Origin: an uncultured bacterium
GTDB taxonomy: Bacteria > Vulcanimicrobiota > CADAWZ01
Length of the DNA: 13,995 nucleotides
Assembly (NCBI GenBank): GCA_949288455.1
Contig: CASEKF010000017.1
Coordinates: 1-13,995 of the forward strand
Reading direction: 5' to 3'
In this document: positions 1 through 6,636 of the stretch, piece after piece
How positions within the stretch are numbered: the stretch's first letter is position 1
Layout of the letters: every line of letters begins with the position of its first letter
The notes under the pieces: model-generated
The model's input: the letters and a program-made list of their open reading frames with translations, nothing else
The model's database searches: none
What the model was told of the DNA's origin: nothing
Translations under genes and position numbers: made by a program

Positions 1-279
1 AGGAGAGCCTGAGGGGGAAGAACCAAAATCGGGAGCTTCGAGAGCCGAGCCGAAATCAGAAGAACCAAAATCGGGAGCTTCGAGAGCCGAGCCGAAATCA
101 GGAGAAGAACCAAAATCGGGAGCTTCGAGAGCCGAACCGAAATCAGGAGAAGAACCAAAAGGAGAGCCTGAGGGGGAAGAACCGAAGTCGGGAGCTTCGA
201 GAGCCGAACCGAAATCAGGAGAAGAACCAAAATCGGGAGCTTCGAGAGCCGAGCCGAAATCAGAAGAACCAAAATCGGG
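1..279 (-). repeat. 42/45-bp in-frame tandem repeats encoding FG-containing motifs
   Basis: The core gggagcttcgagagccga (plus-strand reading) starts at 31, 73, 118, 190 and 235, and a truncated copy starts at 277. The spacings are 42, 45, 72, 45 and 42 bases, all multiples of three. The 72-base interval holds a 27-base insert encoding PSGSPFGSS; the sequence at 1-30 resembles that insert, 159 bases before its copy at 160. The repeats encode 14- or 15-residue units (DFGSALEAPDFGSS with or without a leading Pro). There are 12 Phe-Gly dipeptides in about 92 residues. Copies are nearly identical at DNA level (gag/gaa and gcc/acc changes), which suggests recent expansion or ongoing homogenisation. 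Confidence 0.95.
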
Positions 280-1944
280 TTGTACGGCAGGTTCGTCAGT
301 TCCGGATATATTAAGACCGCTTAATAAATCTTCCGGCTGGATACCTTTCTGTTCTGAAGATACGTTAGAAGTATCCAAAAATTCCTCGGAAGGCTTATCT
401 TTTTTCTTAGAAGAAAGCTGAGGTTTCGATGATAAAGTCGGCTTACCGCCTTTTTTTGAAGTCTTTTTCAAAAGCAAAGAAGAAGAAGAAGAAGTCTCTT
501 CTTCAGAAGAGGCGGACATCATAGGTTTAGCGGCGCCTTTTTTATTCATAGACGATTTGGCCATAAGACGACCGCCTTTTCCGGCTTCCTTAGGAATAAG
601 CCTTGAAGCCCTGCTTTTTCCGTCTTTATCCTTCTCGTTATCTTTTGACGTTTTATCGACTTTTGTCCTCTCGGTTTTCGTTTTCTCCGCAGATTTTTTA
701 TTTTTATCCGACTTATCAAGCTTAGATACGGATTTTGCAACTAGAGACACGTCTATATTTGTTTTATTAATATCTGAAAGCGGCAATATATCGGAATCGG
801 TGTCAGGCGAAGATAAAACGACAGAAGAAGGAGTCTCAATTGATAAATCAAGATCCATACCTACCAACGATTTCCAATCCGGCTTAAAGGGCAAATAGGA
901 ATCTTCCGTTTCGGAATCCATAGGAGCTCCTATATTCATAAGTTCTCTCAAAGCAGTAGGATTAGTAGGATCAAGTTTCAACACTCTCTGATATAACTTT
1001 ATCGCGGAAGCGATTTCGTCTTGTTGTTGATAGTTAGTTGCGGCAAACACATAGCTTTGAATAGCTTCGGCCGTCTCGTTAGACAACTGCCTAGCTTCGC
1101 CAAGTTTCTCAAAAGCTACGGGATTATTATTCTGCAACTTAGTGACTTTATTAAAAGAACTAATAGCGTTTCTAAGCTGTCCCATATCCAACAAAAGGTA
1201 TCCCAAAGGCATAAGGAAATCAACATTTTCGATATCCATTACCAAAAGCTCTCTATAAACTTTTAAAGCTTCGGTATAGTTATTAAGATAAAAATATAAA
1301 TGACCTATAATTAAAAGGAGCTGCGTATCTTTAGGACTAAGAGGACTCATAGTCGTAAAAACTTTGAGAGCCCGATTAAATTCCCGATTTTTAAGATGCG
1401 AATAAGCAATAACTCTATAATAGGATAAAGCTTCCTGGAGTTTACCCTGTCGCATACATACGTCCGCCAAATTTTCGGTAATACTCAAATCTGAAGGAGC
1501 ATATTCTTGAGCCTTAGACAATATTTTAATGGCTTGCTCCGCTTCCCCTATTTCAAAAAACAGTCCGGAAAGGTCTTTTGCAGTTTTAATATAAGCTTCG
1601 ATATTACCTGTTGTAGAATATATCTGCAGCATTTCAAGTTTTGGGGTCGGGTCTTCAGGGGCAAGCCTGCATATGCTTACGGCTACTTGAAGCGCATTAT
1701 CATAATCTTTGCAAGTTACGTAAAGTTTCATCAAGGACTCGTAAGCTTTAATAGTCTCTTCTATCCTGCCGCTGATAGCATAAAGTCTAGCTGCAGCCAC
1801 TAATGCCTCGGCAGTCAATAACGCATCGCCGCCGGACGATTCATTTTTTATTATCTCTTCATAAATCTTAAGGGCTTCGTTAAATTGGCGATTATCGTTC
1901 AAAGACTTAGCCTTTTCCATTAAACCGTTCATATGCTCACTCAT
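1..1944 (-). CDS. TPR-repeat protein with Lys/Ser-rich linker and FG-rich tandem-repeat tail (partial, C-terminus off the left edge)
   Basis: An uninterrupted minus-strand frame of 648 codons begins at the ATG at 1944-1942 and is still open at base 1, so the stop lies outside the window. Residues about 9-335 are a run of some nine or ten tetratricopeptide repeats, with the usual small/aromatic spacing (for example NRQFNEALKIYEE near the start and AIKLYQRVLKLDPTNPTAL at the end). Residues about 340-555 are low complexity: an acidic part, then a Lys/Ser-rich stretch with a run of five serines near residue 485. From about residue 557 to the edge there are tandem repeats of the type PDFGSALEAPDFGSS. 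There is no signal peptide, so it is probably cytoplasmic. TPRs usually scaffold protein complexes; the partner is unknown. GGAAGG lies 5 bases before the chosen ATG; an in-frame ATG at 1932 is an alternative start. The fold call is secure, the function is not. Confidence 0.85.
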   Translation of the reverse strand, partial: MSEHMNGLMEKAKSLNDNRQFNEALKIYEEIIKNESSGGDALLTAEALVAAARLYAISGRIEETIKAYESLMKLYVTCKDYDNALQVAVSICRLAPEDPTPKLEMLQIYSTTGNIEAYIKTAKDLSGLFFEIGEAEQAIKILSKAQEYAPSDLSITENLADVCMRQGKLQEALSYYRVIAYSHLKNREFNRALKVFTTMSPLSPKDTQLLLIIGHLYFYLNNYTEALKVYRELLVMDIENVDFLMPLGYLLLDMGQLRNAISSFNKVTKLQNNNPVAFEKLGEARQLSNETAEAIQSYVFAATNYQQQDEIASAIKLYQRVLKLDPTNPTALRELMNIGAPMDSETEDSYLPFKPDWKSLVGMDLDLSIETPSSVVLSSPDTDSDILPLSDINKTNIDVSLVAKSVSKLDKSDKNKKSAEKTKTERTKVDKTSKDNEKDKDGKSRASRLIPKEAGKGGRLMAKSSMNKKGAAKPMMSASSEEETSSSSSLLLKKTSKKGGKPTLSSKPQLSSKKKDKPSEEFLDTSNVSSEQKGIQPEDLLSGLNISGTDEPAVQPDFGSSDFGSALEAPDFGSSPDFGSALEAPDFGSSPSGSPFGSSPDFGSALEAPDFGSSPDFGSALEAPDFGSSDFGSALEAPDFGSSPSGSP

Positions 1945-1994
1945 CTTCCCCTTCCACTTTAAAACAAACTTCCGTTAAATAAAAGCAAATGCCT

Positions 1995-2000
1995 ATTATA
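1995..2000 (-). promoter_or_regulatory. Candidate -10 element for the TPR gene
   Basis: A perfect TATAAT on the minus strand lies about 50 bases before the ATG of the TPR gene, in an AT-rich 289-base spacer (1945-2233) that has no gene. I see no convincing -35 hexamer at 16-18 bases, so the call rests on the -10 alone in AT-rich DNA where such matches arise by chance. I found no GC-rich terminator hairpin for ettA in this spacer. Confidence 0.35.
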
Positions 2001-2233
2001 TTCAAAAGTTAAACCATTTTATTAGAGTTATTCACAAATTCATTAATTCCTTTAAGTAATTTCGAAAAACTTTCTATAAAAATTTTTCTTAATAAACTGA
2101 ATCTATTTGAATAAAATGCCTATCCGACATCTCTCTAAGAAAACGAATAATACTCGCGATATCAAAACCTAAACCTTCAGTTGTTTATAAATCGTAAATA
2201 AAAAACAAGCGAATAAACTTATATATACAAATT

Positions 2234-3916
2234 TTATTTTCTCTCTAACGGTTTATATTTAATTCTATGAGAATCTCCGGTATCTCCTAATCTGCTTTTT
2301 TTATTAGCTTCGTATTCGCTAAAGTTTCCGTTAAACCAAAAAACTCGACTATTTCCTTCAAACGCAAGTATATGAGTAGCCACTCTGTCTAAAAACCATC
2401 TGTCATGACTTATTACCATAGCGCATCCGGCAAAATATTCCAAAGCGTCTTCCAAAGCTCTCAAAGTGTTTACGTCAAGGTCGTTTGTAGGCTCGTCTAA
2501 AAGTATAACGTTCGCTCCCGTCTTTAGTATCTTTGCAAGATTAACTCTATTTCTTTCTCCTCCCGACAGCATTCCGACTTTTTTCTCCTGATCTCGTCCG
2601 GAAAAATTAAATCTTGCGGCGTAAGATCTCGAATTCATTTCAATCTTGCCAAGATTAACCGTATCTTTATCGTCGGAAATACATTGCCATACGGTCTTTG
2701 AATCGTCAAGAGAGTCCCTCAATTGATCGACGTACGACAATTTAACCGAATCTCCAAGTTTGATAAAACCTGAATCAGGCCTTTCAAGCCCCGATATAAG
2801 TTTAAATAAAGTCGTTTTACCCGCGCCGTTTACTCCTATTACTCCGACGATGCTTCCGGGAGGAATTGAAAAAGAGACGCTATCCATTAACAATTTATCG
2901 CCGTAAGCTTTAGAAACGTTCTCAAATTCAATTACCCGATCTCCAAGTCTAGGACCGTTTGGAATAAACAACTCCATATCTTTAAAACGAGCGAAAGTAT
3001 CTTCTGATAGAAGCTTTTCATAAGAATTTATACGGGCTTTAGATTTAGCATGCCTGGCTTTAGGAGTCATATGAATCCACTCAAGCTCTCGCTTCAAAGT
3101 TTTACGCCGCTCAGATTCCGTTTTTTCCTCTATTCTAAGTCTATTTTCTTTTTGTTCAAGCCAAGATGAATAATTGCCTTTCCAAGGAATCCCGAAACCT
3201 CTGTCAAGCTCTAAAATCCAGCCCGCTACGTTGTCTAAAAAATAACGATCATGCGTTACGGCTATAACCGTTCCCTCATATCCTTTCAAATATCGTTCGA
3301 GCCATTGCACCGACTCTGCGTCAAGATGATTGGTAGGTTCGTCTAAAAGAAGAATATGAGGTTTTTCAAGTAAAAGTCTGCAAAGAGCGACTCTGCGTTT
3401 TTCTCCTCCTGATAAATCGGAAATTTTCATATCGGAATCAGGACACCCCAAAGCGTCCATCGCCCAATCGACTTTTGATTCGATATTCCAACCGTCAAAA
3501 AAATCTATCATCTCCTGTATTTCGCCGAGTTTTTCAAGTAAAGACGACGTCTCGTCGTCGGTCAAATCTTCAGACAGCCGCTCGTTTACGGCGTCATATT
3601 CCCTTAGATAAGAAGTAATATGACTCATTCCCTCGAAAACCGTTTCTTTAACGGTTTTATTCATATCTAGAACCGGTTCTTGAGGCAAATAACCGATTTT
3701 ATAACCTGGAGCAAACGCCACTTCTCCGTTATATTCCTTCTCAATGCCGGCAATAATCTTAAGAAGAGTACTCTTTCCCGATCCGTTTAACCCTATTACT
3801 CCAATTTTAGCGCCATAAAAAAACGATAAAGAAACGTCTCGAATAACCGGCGTCTTGTCGTAAAATTTATTAACTTTAACCATAGAAAAAATAATTTTTA
3901 CTTGTTCGTCAGACAT
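2234..3916 (-). CDS. ettA: Energy-dependent translational throttle protein EttA (ABC-F ATPase)
   Basis: EttA is a cytoplasmic ABC-F protein that binds the ribosomal E site and, in E. coli, gates entry into elongation according to ATP/ADP ratio. The 560-residue product matches the family length of about 555. It has two ABC domains: Walker A GLNGSGKST (about 42-50), signature LSGGE (168-172), Walker B LLLDEP (189-194) and His switch THD (221-223); then GVNGAGKTT (361-369), LSGGE (450-454), LLDEP (472-476) and SHD. The linker around 255-302, with ELEWIH and ARHAKSKAR, corresponds to the P-site tRNA-interaction motif, and the C-terminal RWFLDRVATHILAFEG resembles EttA rather than Uup or YheS. The frame extends 18 codons upstream, but GGGAG at 3926-3930 lies 9 bases before the ATG at 3916, which gives a normal N-terminus. 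All catalytic motifs are intact. Confidence 0.95.
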   Translation of the reverse strand: MSDEQVKIIFSMVKVNKFYDKTPVIRDVSLSFFYGAKIGVIGLNGSGKSTLLKIIAGIEKEYNGEVAFAPGYKIGYLPQEPVLDMNKTVKETVFEGMSHITSYLREYDAVNERLSEDLTDDETSSLLEKLGEIQEMIDFFDGWNIESKVDWAMDALGCPDSDMKISDLSGGEKRRVALCRLLLEKPHILLLDEPTNHLDAESVQWLERYLKGYEGTVIAVTHDRYFLDNVAGWILELDRGFGIPWKGNYSSWLEQKENRLRIEEKTESERRKTLKRELEWIHMTPKARHAKSKARINSYEKLLSEDTFARFKDMELFIPNGPRLGDRVIEFENVSKAYGDKLLMDSVSFSIPPGSIVGVIGVNGAGKTTLFKLISGLERPDSGFIKLGDSVKLSYVDQLRDSLDDSKTVWQCISDDKDTVNLGKIEMNSRSYAARFNFSGRDQEKKVGMLSGGERNRVNLAKILKTGANVILLDEPTNDLDVNTLRALEDALEYFAGCAMVISHDRWFLDRVATHILAFEGNSRVFWFNGNFSEYEANKKSRLGDTGDSHRIKYKPLERK

Positions 3917-3925
3917 ATGAGATGA

Positions 3926-3930
3926 CTCCC
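3926..3930 (-). promoter_or_regulatory. Ribosome-binding site that fixes the ettA start
   Basis: GGGAG on the minus strand lies 9 bases before the ATG at 3916-3914. It supports this start over the frame opening at 3970, whose extra 18 residues (basic, poorly conserved in character) would precede the normal EttA N-terminus. Confidence 0.7.
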
Positions 3931-3993
3931 TATATATTATTTTTAATCTTTGCCTTTTAAATTTCGCCAAAAATCAACGTAAATGCCAATGAG

Positions 3994-4037
3994 TTAAGCG
4001 TAAATATGACCAAGTTAAAATAACATATTACGCTTAA
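3994..4037. repeat. Imperfect inverted repeat upstream of ettA
   Basis: The left arm TTAAGCGTAAATATG (3994-4008) and the right arm CATATTACGCTTAA (4024-4037) are complementary over 14 base pairs with one bulged A; the outer 10 pairs are perfect. The loop is 15 bases. The element sits 78-121 bases before the ettA ATG in the 287-base spacer between osmC and ettA (3917-4203), which otherwise holds no gene. No U-run follows it in the direction of the flanking genes, so it looks more like an operator, or structure in an untranslated leader, than an intrinsic terminator. On the plus strand it is followed by a T-rich stretch, but no plus-strand gene enters from that side. Confidence 0.6.
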
Positions 4038-4203
4038 AAATTATTTTTTTACTTCGGGCAAACGTTATAAAAAATGAAAAAGAGAAAGCGCGAAACGACA
4101 TATCTCTTAAAAATAAAAAATACCTCTTATTACCGTCGGCTTTAAACGGCCTAAGACAGCAATAAAAGATATTTTTTATAAAAACAAAAAATTACTCGCA
4201 AAA

Positions 4204-4614
4204 TTAATACGTAAATTTCAAATTTATTTCTATGTCAGGATGGAGACTGCCTTTTACCGGGCACGTCTTAGCCGCGTTTTCAAATTTTCTTTTTTGAACG
4301 TCGGTTATCTCCAAATTCTTCGGGAAGACGACGTCTATTTCAAATTTTCCGATTCTTCTTGGATTTGCGGACATCTCCTTCTCCAAAAACGCCTTCGTTC
4401 CCTTCAAATTAACCTTTTCTCTATCGGCCACGGCTCCTATCATCGTCAAAATACAACTGGCAAGAGCCGCCCCGACAAGATCTGTGGGAGAAAATTTAGT
4501 GCCTTTTCCAAGGTTATCTAAAGGGGCTTCTGTTTCAATTACAGATCCTGACTGTTCATGCAGCGCTGAGCACTGTAACTCCCCCATATACGTAACTATA
4601 GTTTTAACGGACAT
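4204..4614 (-). CDS. OsmC/Ohr-family peroxiredoxin-like protein
   Basis: The 136-residue product matches the OsmC/Ohr family length. These cytoplasmic homodimers reduce organic hydroperoxides or related substrates with two cysteines. Both are present: Cys54 in AALASCILTM and Cys118 in AAKTCPVKG, in the expected places (the first on the central helix after SPTDLVGAA, the second in a C-P-V motif). Family assignment is firm, but whether it is Ohr, OsmC or the YhfA-like branch is not; GTKFSPTDLVGAALASC and the short N-terminus fit the general OsmC branch. GGGAG at 4622-4626 lies 7 bases before the ATG at 4614, so the longer frame from 4632 is not preferred. It is transcribed away from the PAC2 genes. 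I see no convincing terminator after it; a weak hairpin in 4120-4150 is not persuasive. Confidence 0.9.
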   Translation of the reverse strand: MSVKTIVTYMGELQCSALHEQSGSVIETEAPLDNLGKGTKFSPTDLVGAALASCILTMIGAVADREKVNLKGTKAFLEKEMSANPRRIGKFEIDVVFPKNLEITDVQKRKFENAAKTCPVKGSLHPDIEINLKFTY

Positions 4615-4710
4615 TTCAAAACTCCCTTTCATAATAAAAATAAAAAATAAATTCTGCCGTCATAAAAAATTTTCCTTCATTAAAAACGTAAGAAAACAAA
4701 CCGCTAACGC

Positions 4711-4739
4711 TTGGGAAGCGATAAGTATCAATATAATAT
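4711..4739 (+). promoter_or_regulatory. Candidate promoter for the PAC2-mltG run
   Basis: TTGGGA (4711-4716) and an overlapping TATAAT/TAATAT (4732-4739), 15-17 bases apart, lie about 80 bases before the PAC2 ATG at 4821. This is the divergent spacer between osmC and the plus-strand genes. A 5-bp perfect inverted repeat, CGCTT-GGG-AAGCG (4708-4720), overlaps the -35 and could be a small operator. The rest of 4615-4820 holds no gene. Confidence 0.4.
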
Positions 4740-4820
4740 AAAAGGTAAAATGAGAAACAAAGAGAAATATTTTAAAAACGATATATTAAACTACTTTCAT
4801 ATGCGGAGAAATATTACATT

Positions 4821-5756
4821 ATGGGTTATACTATTTTAAAAGATATAGACGTCGGAAAAGAGCCGGTTATGTTTGCGGCTTGGCCGGGAGTAGGAAACGT
4901 AGGATATATAGCCGCAGAATTCCTTATCAGGAATACAAATTCTACGGAATTTGCAAAAATAAATAGCTCCGAATATTTTTATCCGTCTTCCGCTATAATT
5001 CAAAACAACGTGCTAAAGTCTATTTATTTCCCGCAGAATTCATTTTATTACGCTCGTTATCAAGAAAAAAATTTTATTTTTTTTCTTGGAGAACAACAGC
5101 TGCCAATAATTCACAATCTTCCGACGGAGCAAAATCCGGCTTATAAACTGGCTAAAGACGCCGTAGATCTGGCGGAACAATTCGGATGCAAAACTATATA
5201 CACTTCAGGGGCCATATTTTCAATGCTTCACCACTCAATGACGCCTGGAGTGACTTGGGGAGCTAACACTCCCGAAATGGCTGAAAGACTTAATCGTCTA
5301 CTTGCGAAGAATTTCAGACTTCAAGACACGTTTCAACCTATGATTTCGTTTATAACAGGCATGAACGGCATTCTTCCGGCAGTGGCAAAAGATAGAAATC
5401 TTCAAGCCGCCGCTCTGTTAGGAGAAGTTCCAATCTATCTTCAGCCGATTCAAATAGCGTATCCTAAAGCTTCCGCTTCCATTCTACAAGCTTTTGCATT
5501 TTTACAGGGAATAACTCTACCGCTCGAAAAATTCACGGAAATAATAAACTCTACTCAAACTAAAATCGACGAAATCATGGGAAAATTTAAAGCGTCCCTG
5601 CCTCCTAAAATGAAAAAAGATATCTTTTCCGAAATAGAGCAGCTGAAACAAACGAAAGATTCGACCAGCGCGGACGTAAAATTAACATATGAAGACGTGA
5701 AAAATGCAATAAGCGAAATAGAGCAGTTTTTTAAAAAGGAGAATAACAATGGATGA
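4821..5756 (+). CDS. PAC2-family protein, first of a tandem pair
   Basis: The 311-residue cytoplasmic protein matches the PAC2 family (PF09754), named for eukaryotic proteasome-assembling chaperone 2 and widespread, mostly uncharacterised, in archaea and some bacteria. Evidence is the N-terminal strand followed by a glycine-rich turn WPGVGNVG (21-28), the downstream SSEYFYPSSAIIQNN region, and a mid-protein TSGAIFSMLHHS then TGMNGILPAVAK, where PAC2 proteins carry the second part of the fold. The C-terminal 80 residues are Lys/Glu-rich and likely helical, as in many prokaryotic members. GCGGAG ends 12 bases before the ATG, a slightly long spacing. Its last 8 bases overlap the next gene, a diverged paralogue, so the two may form a heterodimer (inference). 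No proteasome gene is in the window, so a proteasome role is not supported here. Confidence 0.8.
   Translation: MGYTILKDIDVGKEPVMFAAWPGVGNVGYIAAEFLIRNTNSTEFAKINSSEYFYPSSAIIQNNVLKSIYFPQNSFYYARYQEKNFIFFLGEQQLPIIHNLPTEQNPAYKLAKDAVDLAEQFGCKTIYTSGAIFSMLHHSMTPGVTWGANTPEMAERLNRLLAKNFRLQDTFQPMISFITGMNGILPAVAKDRNLQAAALLGEVPIYLQPIQIAYPKASASILQAFAFLQGITLPLEKFTEIINSTQTKIDEIMGKFKASLPPKMKKDIFSEIEQLKQTKDSTSADVKLTYEDVKNAISEIEQFFKKENNNG
5736..5741 (+). promoter_or_regulatory. Ribosome-binding site of the second PAC2 gene, inside the first
   Basis: AAGGAG lies 7 bases before the ATG at 5749 and within the last codons of the upstream PAC2 gene. With the ATGGATGA overlap of start and stop, it indicates translational coupling and similar expression of the two proteins. 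Confidence 0.75.
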
Positions 5757-6600
5757 CACGTATAGCGGCCGGGAACTTGTAGAGTCTAAACGCGAAATCG
5801 ACGGCGGGATATCGATAATATTCTGGAAAGACGATTTAATATCGATGAGCATGCTGTTAAACACGTTAATTAACCATGCAAAAATGAAGCCGTTTTTAAA
5901 ATTAAACTCCTCAAAATATTATCCTATCGAGGGTATCAAACTCGTCGCTCATGAACTAAAAAAACAAGAGTCTGTTTTTTTTGGCAGAGCTCATAAAAAA
6001 AACGCATTGGTATTTTCAGGATACAAGCCGTTATTTAATCATTCGTCTTATATAGAAGAGGTTCTTCAAGCCGCGGAGTATTACGGAGGATCAGATTTAA
6101 TCGTAACCGTATCCGGCGTTCCGTCTCAGACAAGTCACAGAGACGCAAGAAATCAGATTTATATTTTTAATTCTGAAAGATATAAACAAACGTTTCAAGA
6201 AAAATATAAAACGCTAAAAACAAAGCCGTTTTCAACGTCTTCGCAAATAAACAGCGATCAGCCTTCATTCAATTCCTGGTTATCATGGGAAGCCGCTAAG
6301 AGAGGTATTCCATGCGTAAATATACTTATAGAAACTCCATTTTATATGTCTATTACGGGAGACGCCGAAGCTGAACTAACCGGAATAAAAATATTGAATA
6401 AAATATTAAATTGGCGAATAAAAGCCGATCCGGAACTAACGCTTCTAGCGGAAAGACAAGCTGCGCTCATGGAAACGATAATATCTAATTCCGAAGACGC
6501 GACAGACTTTATGGAAAAAATGGAAAATAACGAACTGCTTTCTATGGAAGAAATGCAGCTTATGATATCAGAACTACAAAGGCTCCTAACCGGAGAGTAA
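5749..6600 (+). CDS. PAC2-like protein, second of a tandem pair
   Basis: The 283-residue product shares the plan of its upstream neighbour: an N-terminal strand (GISIIFWKDD), the SSKYYPIEGIKLV segment aligning with SSEYFYPSSAIIQ, then a GGSDLIVTVSGVPSQTSH strand-turn and a helical C-terminus ending in SMEEMQLMISELQRLL. It lacks the glycine-rich WPGVGNVG turn, so it is a diverged paralogue, possibly a structural partner of the first rather than an equivalent. It has no signal peptide or membrane segment. The start is fixed by AAGGAG at 5736-5741, and the 8-base overlap indicates coupling. mltG begins 36 bases later. The family call is by similarity to its neighbour and general PAC2 features; function is unknown. 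Confidence 0.65.
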   Translation: MDDTYSGRELVESKREIDGGISIIFWKDDLISMSMLLNTLINHAKMKPFLKLNSSKYYPIEGIKLVAHELKKQESVFFGRAHKKNALVFSGYKPLFNHSSYIEEVLQAAEYYGGSDLIVTVSGVPSQTSHRDARNQIYIFNSERYKQTFQEKYKTLKTKPFSTSSQINSDQPSFNSWLSWEAAKRGIPCVNILIETPFYMSITGDAEAELTGIKILNKILNWRIKADPELTLLAERQAALMETIISNSEDATDFMEKMENNELLSMEEMQLMISELQRLLTGE

Positions 6601-6636
6601 CAAAAGCAAAAACGGCGTCAATAATATCTCTTTTTT

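Noticed and set aside
1-279. CRISPR-like array
   Set aside because: The repeat spacing is 42/45/72 bases with no unique spacers, and every copy stays in one protein frame; these are coding repeats.
557-1803. Several plus-strand open frames opposite the TPR gene
   Set aside because: They lie antisense to a long, clearly coding TPR frame, lack ribosome-binding sites and have no recognisable domain; they are shadows.
3917-3970. 18-codon N-terminal extension of EttA
   Set aside because: A GGGAG site at 9 bases supports the internal ATG, which gives the family's normal length.
4115-4155. Intrinsic terminator after the OsmC-family gene
   Set aside because: The only hairpin (around GGCCGTTTAAAGCCGACGG on the minus strand) has a stem of about 5 pairs and the T-run is displaced; too weak to list.
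4615-4632. Six-codon extension of the OsmC-family protein
   Set aside because: The ribosome-binding site GGGAG lies inside this extension, 7 bases before the ATG at 4614.
4484-4741. Plus-strand small gene over osmC
   Set aside because: It is antisense to a conserved family protein with both catalytic cysteines and has no start signal of its own.
4821-6600. Evidence for a bacterial proteasome
   Set aside because: PAC2 proteins occur without proteasomes, and no proteasome subunit, unfoldase or ligase gene is in the window.
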